From assembly GCA_900045905.1 (NCBI GenBank), contig FCNS01000031.1, positions 31,601-95,600 of the forward strand: DNA of 64,000 nt. Direction: 5' to 3'. Below, in pieces: positions 1 through 8,763 of this stretch. Both the position numbers and the translations under genes were made by a program. The notes under the pieces are model-generated. The model was given only the letters and a program-made list of their open reading frames with translations. It made no database searches and was not told the origin of the DNA. Position 1 is the first letter of the stretch. The number at the start of each line of letters is the position of its first letter. The DNA comes from Clostridiales bacterium CHKCI001 (GTDB lineage Bacteria; Bacillota; Clostridia; Lachnospirales; Lachnospiraceae).

Positions 1-121
1 CTTACACTATACAATTTATTGGTAAATACAGCTTGGGGAAGCAAATAAAATTGTGATTTTTGCTGAATTTCATTTGCTTAAAAAAGGTATTGCTGCTAGA
101 AGCGGCGAATGGAGGTATATT

Positions 122-1366
122 ATGGGTGAAGTTAGAGGTAATGTAATTGTAGGTCAGTCAGGAGGACCGACAGCAGTTATCAATTCCAGTCTGGTAGGGG
201 TTTACAAGACTGCAAAAGACAGAGGGGCAAAAAAGGTTTATGGAATGTTGCATGGAATTCAAGGGCTTTTAGAAGAACGGTTTGTAGATTTAGATGATCA
301 TATCAAAAGTGATTTGGATATTGAATTATTAAAACGCACGCCATCTTCTTATTTGGGATCTTGCCGTTATAAATTGCCAGAAATTCATGAAGACCAAGAA
401 ATCTATAAGAAAATTTTTGCAATTTTGGATCAGCTGGAGATTGAATATTTCTTTTATATCGGTGGAAATGATTCCATGGATACGATTAAGAAGTTATCAG
501 ACTACTCTATCTTAAATGGCAGTAAGATTCGTTTTATGGGGGTTCCAAAAACAATCGATAATGACTTAGCTGCAACGGATCATACACCTGGTTATGGAAG
601 TGCCGCAAAATATATTGGTTCTATCACGAAAGAAGTGATTCGGGATGGTTTAGTTTATGACCAACAAAGTGTTACATTGCTGGAAATTATGGGCAGAAAT
701 GCTGGATGGTTAACAGGTGCAGCTGCATTGGCAAAGTGTGAAGATTGTGAAGGACCAGATATGATCTTTTTACCAGAAATTGTTTTTGACTTGGATTCGT
801 TTATGCATAAAGTCGCAGAATTACATAAGAGAAAGAAATCCGTTGTTGTGGCGATTTCAGAAGGTGTAAAAGTAGCAGATGGACGGTATGTTTGTGAATT
901 GACCGATAATATTGATTATGTAGATGCATTTGGCCACAAGCAATTGACAGGAACGGCACGTTATTTGGCACAAAAGATTTCTAGAGAGGTAGTTGGATGT
1001 AAGACAAGAGCAATCGAGTTTAACTCCTTGCAGCGCTGCGCTTCTCATATTGTTTCTCGTGTAGATATTACAGAAGCATTCCAAGTAGGCGGAGCGGCAG
1101 TAAAAGCTGCTTTTGAAGGAGAAACTGGAAAAATGATTATTTTAAAGCGTGTATCCGATGATCCATATATTTGTATTACAGATATTTATGATGTACATAA
1201 AGTTGCAAATGTGGAAAAGAAAGTGCCAAGAGAATGGATCAATGAGGCAGGAGATTATGTAACCCCTGAATTTATAAATTATATTAAGCCATTAATTCAG
1301 GCAGAATTAACACCGATTATGGTAGATGGACTTCCAAGACATTTATATTATACGGAGAAACTGTAA
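122..1366 (+). CDS. pfp: 6-phosphofructokinase, pyrophosphate-dependent type
   Basis: Glycolytic phosphorylation of fructose 6-phosphate, 414 aa, cytosolic. The start at 122 follows GGAGG at 111-115; an upstream in-frame GTG at 53 has no ribosome site and would add a non-conserved tail. The phosphate-donor site reads GGNDS (residues 114-118) and PKTIDND (142-148). In ATP-dependent enzymes these positions carry Gly (GGDGS) and Gly (PGTIDND); the Asp and Lys seen here are the known signature of pyrophosphate-dependent enzymes, so PPi is the likely donor and the step reversible. Length fits the long Clostridia Pfp clade. The gene stands alone and ends in a strong terminator. Family is certain; donor is inferred from the two residues. 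Confidence 0.93.
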   Translation: MGEVRGNVIVGQSGGPTAVINSSLVGVYKTAKDRGAKKVYGMLHGIQGLLEERFVDLDDHIKSDLDIELLKRTPSSYLGSCRYKLPEIHEDQEIYKKIFAILDQLEIEYFFYIGGNDSMDTIKKLSDYSILNGSKIRFMGVPKTIDNDLAATDHTPGYGSAAKYIGSITKEVIRDGLVYDQQSVTLLEIMGRNAGWLTGAAALAKCEDCEGPDMIFLPEIVFDLDSFMHKVAELHKRKKSVVVAISEGVKVADGRYVCELTDNIDYVDAFGHKQLTGTARYLAQKISREVVGCKTRAIEFNSLQRCASHIVSRVDITEAFQVGGAAVKAAFEGETGKMIILKRVSDDPYICITDIYDVHKVANVEKKVPREWINEAGDYVTPEFINYIKPLIQAELTPIMVDGLPRHLYYTEKL

Positions 1367-1401
1367 AACCAAATGAAAATTGAAAAATAACTTCCTAGAA
1401 G

Positions 1402-1445
1402 ACTCCCCTTTGAAATAGAAAATTTCTAATAAGGGGAGTTTTTAT
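1402..1445 (+). terminator. Rho-independent terminator after pfp
   Basis: The arms ACTCCCCTT (1402-1410) and AAGGGGAGT (1431-1439) pair perfectly. An inner GAAAT/ATTTC extends the stem, and a T run follows. Confidence 0.88.
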
Positions 1446-1509
1446 ATCGTTGCCATAGCCTATAAAAAAGAAAATGAGAAAAAATATATATTATGAGAAA
1501 AAGAACTGC

Positions 1510-1538
1510 TTGACATTGGGAAAAATATAATTTATACT
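1510..1538 (+). promoter_or_regulatory. sigma-A promoter of the copper operon
   Basis: TTGACA (1510-1515), a 17-base spacer, and TATACT (1533-1538). Transcription should begin near 1545, just before the copper operator. Confidence 0.85.
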
Positions 1539-1553
1539 AGGAAATGTAAATAC

Positions 1554-1572
1554 TATACCCCTGTGGGGTGTA
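1554..1572. promoter_or_regulatory. Copper-responsive (CsoR-type) operator
   Basis: TATACCCC-tgt-GGGGTGTA is a near-perfect inverted repeat with the G-tract pattern of CsoR operators. It lies between the promoter and the copA ribosome site, so apo-repressor bound here would block early transcription. The CsoR-family gene two genes downstream is the likely ligand. Confidence 0.75.
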
Positions 1573-1584
1573 TGGAGGTGGATT

Positions 1585-4182
1585 ATGAAACAAAAATTTG
1601 ACGTAACAGGAATGACTTGTAGTGCCTGTAGTGCCCATGTAGAAAAGTCAGTCAGGAAACTGGATGGGGTACTTGAAGTAAATGTGAATTTACTCCAGAA
1701 TTCCATGTCTGTGGAGTATGATGAAAATAAATTAAATGATGATCAGATTATACAGGCTGTTATAGATGGAGGATATGGGGCTTCTGTAAAAGGAAAGCAG
1801 ACGACACAGGAAACAGCAAAAAATACTGGAAAGTCAGTCATTCAGGAACAGATTGCATCAATGAAAAAAAGGTTGATTATTTCCTTTGTCTTTTTAATTC
1901 CGTTATTTTATATTTCCATGGGTCATATGATGGGAGCACCACTTCCAGGTATTTTGACAGATCATGAGAATATTATGGTTTTTGCTTTAACGCAGTTATT
2001 TTTGACGCTTCCAATTATGTATGTAAATCGTAAGTATTATAAGGTTGGATTTAAGACATTATTTCATGGAGCGCCAAATATGGACTCTTTGATTGCGATT
2101 GGTTCTTCGGCGGCGGCGATCTACAGTATTTATTCGATCTTTTGTATGGGATATTATATGGGGCATGGACAAATGGATCTAGCACATTCTCATGCAATGG
2201 ATTTGTATTTTGAGTCCGCAGGTATGATATTGACATTAATTACACTTGGGAAATATCTGGAAACTCGTTCAAAAGGAAGAACGTCCGATGCAATTACAAA
2301 ATTAATGAATCTGGCACCCAAGACAGCCATTGTTTTGAGAAATGGAACAGAAGTGGAAGTTCCAATCGAACAAGTGGTAGTAGGAGATATTCTTGTTGTA
2401 CGTCCAGGACAGAGTATTCCAGTAGATGGTGTTTTGACAGAGGGAAATTCTTCTGTGGATGAAGCTGCGATTACAGGAGAGAGTATTCCTGTAGAAAAAT
2501 CAGTAGGAGATACCGTAATTAGTGCCACGATTAATAAGTCAGGATTCTTTAAAATGCGTGCGACAAGAGTTGGAGATGATACAACATTAGCTCAGATTGT
2601 ACGATTGGTAGAAGAAGCAGGAAGTTCCAAAGCTCCGATTGCAAAACTGGCAGATCAAGTAAGCGGAATTTTTGTACCGATTGTAATTACGATTGCAGTT
2701 GTATCGGCAGTTATTTGGTTGATTGCTGGATATTCCTTTGCTTTTGCATTATCGATTGGGATTGCAGTGTTAGTTATTTCCTGCCCATGTGCATTAGGTT
2801 TGGCTACGCCAACAGCCATTATGGTTGGAACGGGAAAAGGAGCAGAAAATGGAATTTTAATTAAATCTGCAGAAAGTTTAGAAATTGCACATGAAGTACA
2901 CACGGTTGTATTGGATAAGACTGGTACTGTTACAGAAGGAAAGCCTGTTGTAACTGATATAATTGCAGAAGATGGAGTCGATCCATTCTGGCTATTGCAA
3001 GCGGCCGCGTCCATTGAACATGCTTCGGAACATCCATTATCCGATGCAGTAACGGAATATGCGAAGAAGAGCAACTGTAGTTTATTAGAGGTAGAGCAGT
3101 TTGAGTCCATGACAGGACGAGGTATTAAAGGAATTGTCAAAGGGCAGTGGATTTATGCAGGAAATGCAAAGATGATGGAAGAAATGCAAATTCCAGTTAC
3201 CAATAAAAAACTGGCAGAACAATTATCAGAAGACGGAAAGACAGCATTGTTTTTTGCGGAAAATAAAAAAATGCTTGGTATTATTGCAGTGGCAGACGTG
3301 ATTAAACAGACGAGTCGTCAGGCGATTGCAGAGATGAAAAAAATGGGATTAGAAGTGGTAATGCTTACTGGAGATAACAAAAAAACAGCACAGGCAATTC
3401 AAAAGCAAGTTGGAATTGATCGTGTGATTGCAGAAGTTATGCCACAGGACAAAGAAAGTGAAATCAAAAAAATCCAGCAGCAAGGCAAAAAAGTTGCGAT
3501 GGTTGGAGATGGAATTAATGATGCTCCAGCACTGGTACGTGCAGATGTGGGAATTGCAATTGGAGCAGGTACTGATGTAGCAATTGATGCAGCTGACATT
3601 GTATTAATGAAGAGTGATCTATTAGATTGTGTATCTGCAATTCAGCTAAGTAAAGCGGTAATCCGAAATATAAAAGAAAATCTATTTTGGGCATTCTTTT
3701 ATAATGTAATTGGAATTCCTGTAGCAGCAGGTATTCTTTATATTCCGTTTGCATTAAAACTCAATCCAATGATTGGAGCTGCAGCGATGAGTTTTAGTTC
3801 TGTGTTTGTAGTAAGTAATGCGCTGCGATTAAAGAGATTTAAGCCAAGTTTCCGTAAACATAATAATCAGGAAGTATCCTGTGCATCGGCAACGTCGGCG
3901 GCATGCCCGTTAAATTCAACAGAATATCCAGTCAATACTGGTTCTGATAATCAAGTAGAAAAGGAGAAGAATGAAATGAAAAAGACAATGAAAATTGAAG
4001 GAATGATGTGTCCACATTGTGTTGCAAGAGTAACAGATGCATTAAATAAAGTAGATGGAGTAACTGCACAAGTAAGCTTGGAAGATAAGGCTGCTTATGT
4101 AATTGTTGAAGATGGAGTTAGTGATGAAACACTTACAAAGGCAGTAACGGATGCAGGTTATACTGTTGTTTCAGTAGAATAA
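1585..4182 (+). CDS. copA: Copper-exporting P1B-type ATPase with N- and C-terminal metal-binding domains
   Basis: Pumps Cu(I) out across the cytoplasmic membrane, 865 aa. In order: an HMA domain with TCSAC (CxxC at 12-15), membrane helices from about residue 92, an actuator domain with TGES, the transport motif CPC (400-402), the phosphorylation motif DKTGT (Asp444), the GDGIND hinge, two last helices, a low-complexity linker, and a second HMA domain with CPHC (809-812). The C-terminal HMA is CopZ-like and unusual in being fused at this end. Start has GGAGG at 1573-1577. The operator upstream and csoR downstream indicate copper-induced expression. An internal start may also release the last 68 residues separately. 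Confidence 0.95.
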   Translation: MKQKFDVTGMTCSACSAHVEKSVRKLDGVLEVNVNLLQNSMSVEYDENKLNDDQIIQAVIDGGYGASVKGKQTTQETAKNTGKSVIQEQIASMKKRLIISFVFLIPLFYISMGHMMGAPLPGILTDHENIMVFALTQLFLTLPIMYVNRKYYKVGFKTLFHGAPNMDSLIAIGSSAAAIYSIYSIFCMGYYMGHGQMDLAHSHAMDLYFESAGMILTLITLGKYLETRSKGRTSDAITKLMNLAPKTAIVLRNGTEVEVPIEQVVVGDILVVRPGQSIPVDGVLTEGNSSVDEAAITGESIPVEKSVGDTVISATINKSGFFKMRATRVGDDTTLAQIVRLVEEAGSSKAPIAKLADQVSGIFVPIVITIAVVSAVIWLIAGYSFAFALSIGIAVLVISCPCALGLATPTAIMVGTGKGAENGILIKSAESLEIAHEVHTVVLDKTGTVTEGKPVVTDIIAEDGVDPFWLLQAAASIEHASEHPLSDAVTEYAKKSNCSLLEVEQFESMTGRGIKGIVKGQWIYAGNAKMMEEMQIPVTNKKLAEQLSEDGKTALFFAENKKMLGIIAVADVIKQTSRQAIAEMKKMGLEVVMLTGDNKKTAQAIQKQVGIDRVIAEVMPQDKESEIKKIQQQGKKVAMVGDGINDAPALVRADVGIAIGAGTDVAIDAADIVLMKSDLLDCVSAIQLSKAVIRNIKENLFWAFFYNVIGIPVAAGILYIPFALKLNPMIGAAAMSFSSVFVVSNALRLKRFKPSFRKHNNQEVSCASATSAACPLNSTEYPVNTGSDNQVEKEKNEMKKTMKIEGMMCPHCVARVTDALNKVDGVTAQVSLEDKAAYVIVEDGVSDETLTKAVTDAGYTVVSVE
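3961..3978 (+). promoter_or_regulatory. Internal Shine-Dalgarno and ATG inside copA
   Basis: AAGGAG at 3961-3966 lies nine bases before an in-frame ATG at 3976, exactly at the linker/HMA boundary of CopA. This is as good as the ribosome sites of independent genes in this window. Confidence 0.6.
3976..4182 (+). CDS. Possible free CopZ-like copper chaperone from internal start
   Basis: The last 68 residues of the CopA frame, starting at the internal ATG, form one complete HMA (ferredoxin-like) domain: metal site GMMCPHC, then helix and strands ending in YTVVSVE. That matches the length and layout of stand-alone CopZ chaperones. What is seen is the ribosome site and domain edge; that the short product is actually made is inference. 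It would hand Cu(I) to CopA or to CsoR. The alternative is that it exists only as a CopA domain. No separate copZ gene lies nearby. Confidence 0.45.
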   Translation: MKKTMKIEGMMCPHCVARVTDALNKVDGVTAQVSLEDKAAYVIVEDGVSDETLTKAVTDAGYTVVSVE

Positions 4183-4212
4183 AAGAATTCAGTGAAAGGA
4201 AAGGAGATATCT

Positions 4213-4479
4213 GTGCAGGCGGACAAAAATAAAGTAAATCGATTATTAAAAACAGCCAGAGGTCAAATAGATGGAATTTTAAAAATGATTGAGGAAGATC
4301 GTTACTGTGTAGATATTTCAAATCAGTTGATGGCAACACAGGCGATTCTCAAACGTGCCAATCAAGAAATCATCCGAGCTCATATGAAATGTTGTGTAAA
4401 AGATGCAATGGAGCAAGGAAATGCAGAGGAAAAAATAGAAGAATTGATTGGTTTAATGGATAAAATTGCAAAAAGCTAA
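4213..4479 (+). CDS. csoR: CsoR-family copper-sensing repressor
   Basis: Small all-helical DUF156 repressor, 88 aa from the GTG at 4213, which has AAGGAG at 4201-4206. The GTG at 4192 lacks a ribosome site and is less likely. Copper-binding residues Cys32, His57 and Cys61 fit the CsoR C-H-C pattern (YCVDIS and HMKCC), separating it from RcnR/FrmR types; Cys60 is an additional cysteine. It follows copA by 30 bases and should repress the operon through the operator at 1554-1572, releasing when Cu(I) binds. Autoregulation is implied by the gene order. Confidence 0.9.
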   Translation: MQADKNKVNRLLKTARGQIDGILKMIEEDRYCVDISNQLMATQAILKRANQEIIRAHMKCCVKDAMEQGNAEEKIEELIGLMDKIAKS

Positions 4480-4498
4480 AAATTAAGAGACATTAAAA

Positions 4499-4543
4499 AA
4501 CAGTGCATGGAGGAAGAATTCGTTTTCCATGCACTGTTTTTAT
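4499..4543 (+). terminator. Terminator of the copper operon
   Basis: AACAGTGCATGGA (4499-4511) pairs with TCCATGCACTGTT (4526-4538) and is followed by T-rich sequence. The A-run on the other side could make it bidirectional for trxB. Confidence 0.88.
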
Positions 4544-4551
4544 TGTGTATG

Positions 4552-4574
4552 CAAAAGGAAGGAGCTTCCTTTTG
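4552..4574. repeat. Short hairpin repeat, copy A
   Basis: CAAAAGGAAG-GAG-CTTCCTTTTG, a perfect inverted repeat. It is a shortened relative of the elements at 7721-7769 and 55089-55138, lacking the loop but sharing the arms and the GAGCTTCCTTTT core. Confidence 0.6.
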
Positions 4575-4618
4575 TTGTATGATGATAAAATTTTAGTGTT
4601 ATCTTAGTGGTAATCTTT

Positions 4619-5494
4619 TTATGAAAGAGTTTTCTTTTTCTGTTCTCTCAAAAATTTAATTGCAGAAATGCCTGCTTTGGCTCCCTCCCCAACAGCTGTG
4701 GACACTTGAAGGATTCCTCCAATACAATCTCCAGCTGCAAAAACACCTGGAAGAGCAGTTGCCATAGAGTCATCTACGATAATTTTATCATTTTCTAATA
4801 AAAGCCCTAGTTTTTTTGCGAGATCACTTCCATTTGCTGTACCAAGAGCAACGAATAGACCAGATACAGTAAGTGTAGAGTCATCGTCAAATACAACTTC
4901 TTCCAAAGAAGTATTACCATTGAGCTGACGGATTGGTGTTTTAATTACATTCATATCTTCAGGGAAATCAACCTGTGGTTCTAGTCCATTTGTAAGAATT
5001 GTTACATGACTAGCCATTGGAAGCAATTCTTGTGCCTCATGGAGAGCATACTCTCCATTACCGAGGACGGCAACATCTTTGCCACGATAGAAGAACGCAT
5101 CGCAAACTGCACAGTAGCTAACACCCTTTCCTTCTAATTCCGATAAGTGAGGAATCTTTACTTTATTTCTAGGAGCACCTGTAGCAAGAATAATTACTTT
5201 GGAATCAATGGTCTGATTGTTGGTATCTGTTGAGAAATTGCCATTCCAAGAAATTCCTACAACTTCTTCTTCTATGAATGCACCTCCCAAAGTAATTACT
5301 TGATTACGGCCCCGTTCTAATAAAGTTTCCCCCGAGATTGGTTCTTCTAAACCGAAGTAATTTTCTATTTTTTCTGCCATTTTTAAAGAACTATTATCGG
5401 TTCCTATTACGGTAGCAGAAAATCCAGCACGCAAAATATAAAGTGCAGCGGATAAACCAGCAGGGCCAGCCCCAATAATGACTGCATCTTTCAT
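4619..5494 (-). CDS. trxB: Thioredoxin reductase-like flavoprotein
   Basis: Reduces thioredoxin in the cytosol, 291 aa. The FAD site GAGPAG lies at the N-terminus, the redox pair CAVC at Cys128/Cys131, and the second FAD motif (GVFAAGDC) near the C-terminus. The pyridine-nucleotide domain is odd: GNGEYALHEA (145-154) replaces the usual GGGDSAxEEA, and the HRR..R cluster that grips the NADPH 2'-phosphate is replaced by ILTNG. NADPH use is therefore doubtful; NADH or another donor such as ferredoxin is possible. The start has GGGGGAG upstream; trxA precedes it by 18 bases in one operon. Confidence 0.88.
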   Translation of the reverse strand: MKDAVIIGAGPAGLSAALYILRAGFSATVIGTDNSSLKMAEKIENYFGLEEPISGETLLERGRNQVITLGGAFIEEEVVGISWNGNFSTDTNNQTIDSKVIILATGAPRNKVKIPHLSELEGKGVSYCAVCDAFFYRGKDVAVLGNGEYALHEAQELLPMASHVTILTNGLEPQVDFPEDMNVIKTPIRQLNGNTSLEEVVFDDDSTLTVSGLFVALGTANGSDLAKKLGLLLENDKIIVDDSMATALPGVFAAGDCIGGILQVSTAVGEGAKAGISAIKFLREQKKKTLS

Positions 5495-5512
5495 TGAAAC
5501 TCCCCCTTTGAA

Positions 5513-5824
5513 TTATGCACGAATCATGGATTCGATAGAAGATTTTGGAACAACACCCACGGATTGGTTTACGACCTGTCCATTTTTTAAAACAACAAGC
5601 GTAGGAATGCTCATAACAGAGAATTGTTCTGCGAGTTCAGGTTGTTCATCTACGTTAACTTTGCAAACCTTTACGGTTGGATTTTCTTCTGCTACTTCAT
5701 CTACAACAGGAGAAAGCATACGGCATGGTCCACACCATGTTGCCCAAAAATCAATTAAAACGGTTTGAGAAGTCTGAACTGCTTCTGATTGAAAGTTTTC
5801 TTTTGTTAATGTTATAACTGCCAT
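5513..5824 (-). CDS. trxA: Thioredoxin
   Basis: Cytosolic dithiol carrier, 103 aa, with the classic WCGPCRM site (Cys31, Cys34) and the cis-Pro loop SIPTLVV. Full-length single domain. The ribosome site AAGGAG lies upstream of the ATG at 5824. It is the first gene of a trxA-trxB operon, which supplies oxidised thioredoxin directly with its reductase. The promoter is at 5934-5962, leaving a leader of about 100 bases with a hairpin. Confidence 0.95.
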   Translation of the reverse strand: MAVITLTKENFQSEAVQTSQTVLIDFWATWCGPCRMLSPVVDEVAEENPTVKVCKVNVDEQPELAEQFSVMSIPTLVVLKNGQVVNQSVGVVPKSSIESMIRA

Positions 5825-5871
5825 AATAATCGCTCCTTTTTGTTAAAAGTTTCCCTGAAAATTCAGAGAAA

Positions 5872-5907
5872 GGGGCTGCTGCACAATATTTTTATGCAAC
5901 AGTCCCT
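5872..5907 (-). terminator. Hairpin between the glycosyltransferase gene and trxA
   Basis: AGGGACTGTTGCA pairs with TGCAGCAGCCCCT on the minus strand with a few mismatches, followed by CCCTTTC. It could end the glycosyltransferase transcript or sit in the trxA leader. The T tract is poor. Confidence 0.35.
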
Positions 5908-5933
5908 ATCAATAAATGTCTAGGTTCTATTAT

Positions 5934-5962
5934 AATATAATGGAAAAAAATTCGTTTGTAAA
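5934..5962 (-). promoter_or_regulatory. Promoter of trxA-trxB
   Basis: On the minus strand: TTTACA (5957-5962), a 17-base spacer, TATATT (5934-5939). A second TATAAT lies next to it. Confidence 0.65.
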
Positions 5963-6001
5963 GGGTATTTCCTATGTATTTACTGGAAAATTAAAATCGT
6001 T

Positions 6002-7264
6002 TTATTGTCGAATCTCTTGCACACTCTTGCTGATTGTATGGCTGATTGGCTCCCATTTTACTGGTTTTACGAGGGCTGCGATAGAGATTGGAATATACGT
6101 AAATGTATAAAGTGGGAAGGTAAAGATATATAAAATCTTTTTCCACATTGGAGCATAAATCCGTTTCCATTGTGTAATAGTAGTAATAATACCAAAGAAC
6201 AATAGAGAGAGATAAATACCATATAAGTTTTCTCCTACCCGCAATAGTGCAGCTTCAGCGATGAATTCTCTGCCGCTGTAAATTCCAATGAAAGCCAACG
6301 TAGTATTGGTTATAATAGTAGCAAGTGTAAGCAATGTAGCAGGTGCAATTGTCATTAACATATCATAGCAAATAAAACTGCGGTCTTTGATACATTTTTT
6401 TAATAGTTGTCCGCCATAGTTGGCAGTTACCTGATAGAATCCCTTTGCCCAACGCATCCTCTGCTTCCAAGAAGTCTGGAAAGAAACAGGCTGCTCATCG
6501 TATAATACTGCATTTTCACAGTAACCAATCTTTTCATTGTGAAGTACGCTGTCCATGGAAAACTCAATGTCCTCGGTAAGCAAATGATGTTTCCAGCCGC
6601 CATTTCTCTTGATAATATCAGTTGAAACAAGGAAACCAGTTCCAGAAATTGTACAACTTAAATTGCAGCGCATTCTAGCACCATTTAAGTATTTAGATTC
6701 GCGTAAAAACCAGAGTGCGTATCCAGCAGAGATCCAATTGGAACCATAATTTTTAGAGTTACGATAACTTGTAAGAATACGGTAACCTTGATCGAAGGTA
6801 CGATTCATTTCATATACATAGTTGTTTTCCAATACATTGTCTGCATCAAAAACCATATAACCTTCGTAAGCATCTAATCCAATGGTCTCCTCGATTTTGG
6901 AAAATGCATAGTCAAGTGCATAGCCTTTTCCAACAAGTTGATGGTTAAAACGTTCATAAACAGTGGCTCCATAACTTCTCGCAATCTCAGCTGTGTTATC
7001 AGTACAATTATCGGCTACAACAAAAACATCTAACAATTCTTTTGGATATTTTTGATCGTTAATGCTTTGCAATAACTCTCCGATTACTGCACTTTCATTT
7101 CGAGCTGAAATTAGAACTGCAAATTTGTGCATCTTTTTTGGTGTATGTTCCAGACTGCGATCTTTCTTAAGAAAACAAATAAATACATAGACAATCTGAT
7201 AAGCATAACACAGGAAGAAAAGAAGCAAAATAAACAAATTGAAATTTTTAATAAATGTGAGCAT
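6002..7264 (-). CDS. Membrane-bound family 2 glycosyltransferase
   Basis: A 420-aa processive-type GT2. One N-terminal membrane helix (residues about 10-32) is followed by a cytosolic GT-A domain with SARNE, the metal-binding DAD (140-142), the catalytic TED (230-232) and the QxxRW motif QRMRW (268-272) that marks chain-elongating enzymes of the cellulose/hyaluronan/poly-GlcNAc synthase type. Two to four helices follow at the C-terminus. It should build an extracellular or wall polysaccharide from a nucleotide sugar; the sugar cannot be told. The start has GGAG upstream. It is monocistronic with no polysaccharide genes around it, so it may act alone. Confidence 0.87.
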   Translation of the reverse strand: MLTFIKNFNLFILLLFFLCYAYQIVYVFICFLKKDRSLEHTPKKMHKFAVLISARNESAVIGELLQSINDQKYPKELLDVFVVADNCTDNTAEIARSYGATVYERFNHQLVGKGYALDYAFSKIEETIGLDAYEGYMVFDADNVLENNYVYEMNRTFDQGYRILTSYRNSKNYGSNWISAGYALWFLRESKYLNGARMRCNLSCTISGTGFLVSTDIIKRNGGWKHHLLTEDIEFSMDSVLHNEKIGYCENAVLYDEQPVSFQTSWKQRMRWAKGFYQVTANYGGQLLKKCIKDRSFICYDMLMTIAPATLLTLATIITNTTLAFIGIYSGREFIAEAALLRVGENLYGIYLSLLFFGIITTITQWKRIYAPMWKKILYIFTFPLYTFTYIPISIAALVKPVKWEPISHTISKSVQEIRQ

Positions 7265-7308
7265 ACAATCTCTCCTTCATCTGCGGAACACTATGTTCCT
7301 CCCTTTCT

Positions 7309-7336
7309 AGTATAAACATATATAGTATACTATCAA
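7309..7336 (-). promoter_or_regulatory. Promoter of the glycosyltransferase gene, with palindrome
   Basis: Minus-strand TTGATA (7331-7336), 16-base spacer, TATACT (7309-7314). The spacer holds the perfect palindrome ATAGTATACTAT (7322-7333), a possible operator. The rest of 7337-7560 is very AT-rich with nothing else recognised. Confidence 0.5.
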
Positions 7337-7563
7337 AAATGTGTTTTTTGTGTGTCCTATGCTTTAAGATTTTCTGAATATAATCTGAAAATTTTTATAA
7401 AAAAGTTTAAGTTATATTGTTAAGAGAAAAATAAGAGTTGCTATTTTCTCTATTTAAAAAAAGAATAAAGATAAAACTTATGCAAAATGCACAAATAACC
7501 CATGTAAAATATGTGAAAAAATACTTCTAAAAATATAAATCTGTAATTATTAAAGAAAACCTA

Positions 7564-7592
7564 TTGACAGATTTGGAAATATCGGACATAAT
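7564..7592 (+). promoter_or_regulatory. Promoter of tRNA-Ser
   Basis: TTGACA (7564-7569), 17-base spacer, CATAAT (7587-7592), about 37 bases before the mature tRNA. Confidence 0.75.
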
Positions 7593-7628
7593 AATTAAGG
7601 TTACTTAAAAAGGTTCCATATTAATTTT

Positions 7629-7719
7629 GGAGACGTATCGAAGAGGCCATAACGAGAACGACTCGAAATCGTTTGATCGGTCAAAAGCCGGTCCGTGGGT
7701 TCGAATCCCACCGTCTCCG
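7629..7719 (+). tRNA. tRNA-Ser(CGA)
   Basis: The acceptor arms GGAGACG and CGTCTCC pair perfectly. The anticodon loop CT-CGA-AA sits on stem AACGA/TCGTT and reads UCG serine codons. A long variable arm and the T arm GTGGG-TTCGAAT-CCCAC confirm a class II serine tRNA of 91 bases. The CCA end is not encoded. It stands alone, with a hairpin repeat starting two bases downstream. Confidence 0.95.
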
Positions 7720-7720
7720 T

Positions 7721-7769
7721 TAACAAAAGGAATTTCCACTGGAGCTTCCTTTTACATATCACAATAACA
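7721..7769. repeat. Short intergenic hairpin repeat, copy B
   Basis: Nearly the same about 49 bases occur at 55089-55138: arms AAAAGGAA/TTCCTTTT around a 12-13 base loop ending GAGC, then ATATCACAATAA. It directly follows the tRNA gene. Confidence 0.7.
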
Positions 7770-7770
7770 A

Positions 7771-7807
7771 AAACGCCTACAAGTAAATCCATTGCTTGTA
7801 GGCGTTT
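7771..7807 (+). terminator. Hairpin terminator after tRNA-Ser
   Basis: AAACGCCTACAAG (7771-7783) pairs perfectly with CTTGTAGGCGTTT (7795-7807). The downstream T content is modest. Confidence 0.7.
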
Positions 7808-7821
7808 CTACGTTGTTGTTC

Positions 7822-7851
7822 TTGACAATAAGAGGAAAGAAAAGGTAGAAT
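7822..7851 (+). promoter_or_regulatory. Promoter of the metF-metH operon
   Basis: TTGACA (7822-7827), 18-base spacer, TAGAAT (7846-7851). The leader to metF is only about 25 bases, too short for a SAM or cobalamin riboswitch. Confidence 0.7.
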
Positions 7852-7883
7852 ATAGGAAAATTTATCTAAGAAGGAGAAGTTTT

Positions 7884-8750
7884 ATGAAAATTAAGGACAT
7901 TTTGGCACAAGATAAAGTAACATTATCATTTGAAGTATTTCCTCCTAAAACCAATCTTAATTATGAATCAGTGGAAAAGGCTACGACGGAAATCGCACAA
8001 CTGAAACCAGATTTTATGAGTGTAACATATGGAGCTGGTGGAGGAACAAGCGAATTTACTGTAGATATTGCATCGAATCTCTACCATAATTATGGAGTAA
8101 ACTCATTGGCACATTTGACTTGTGTATCTTCTACGAAGGAACAGGTTCACCGTGTAGTAGAGCGTTTAAAAGAAGAAGGATTGGAGAATATATTAGCATT
8201 AAGAGGAGATTTGCCAAAGGATCGAACGCTTTTGGAAAATGCAGAATATCAATATGCTTCGGAGCTTATTTATGATTTGAAACAATTAGGAGATTTTTGC
8301 ATTGGAGGAGCTTGTTATCCAGAGGGGCATACAGAATCTGCCAATAAAGAAGAGGATATTAAGTATCTAAAAGAAAAAGTAGATGCAGGATGCGAATTTT
8401 TAACAACACAAATGTTTTTTGATAATAATATTCTATATAATTTTCTGTATCGTATTAGAGAAAAGGGAATTACCGTTCCTGTGATTGCGGGAATTATGCC
8501 TGTGACAAATGGAAATCAGATGAAGAGAATTTGTGAACTTTCAGGAACGTATTTGCCAACACGATTTAAGGCAATTGTAGATAAGTTTGGAGATACTCCA
8601 GATGCAATGAAACAAGCAGGAATTGCATATGCGACCGATCAAATTATTGACTTAGTTGCAAATGGAATTCGTCATATTCATGTCTATTCCATGAATAAGC
8701 CAGAAGTAGCAGCTGGAATTCAAGCAAATCTTTCCGAAATTATTAAATAA
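7884..8750 (+). CDS. metF: Methylenetetrahydrofolate reductase
   Basis: Reduces 5,10-methylene-THF to 5-methyl-THF, 288 aa, cytosolic flavoprotein. The ATG at 7884 follows AAGGAG (7871-7876); a longer upstream frame from 7695 overlaps the tRNA and is not real. The TIM barrel begins FEVFPPK, with the folate/flavin signature VTYGAGGG, LRGD and the DAGCEFLTTQMFFD motif. The product feeds MetH encoded two genes on. A Clostridia MetF often works with a partner protein; none is adjacent here. Confidence 0.94.
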   Translation: MKIKDILAQDKVTLSFEVFPPKTNLNYESVEKATTEIAQLKPDFMSVTYGAGGGTSEFTVDIASNLYHNYGVNSLAHLTCVSSTKEQVHRVVERLKEEGLENILALRGDLPKDRTLLENAEYQYASELIYDLKQLGDFCIGGACYPEGHTESANKEEDIKYLKEKVDAGCEFLTTQMFFDNNILYNFLYRIREKGITVPVIAGIMPVTNGNQMKRICELSGTYLPTRFKAIVDKFGDTPDAMKQAGIAYATDQIIDLVANGIRHIHVYSMNKPEVAAGIQANLSEIIK

Positions 8751-8763
8751 AGGATTTAATTAT

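Noticed and set aside
7808..7883. SAM or cobalamin riboswitch before metF
   Set aside because: The promoter leaves only about 25 bases of leader and no conserved riboswitch core is visible.
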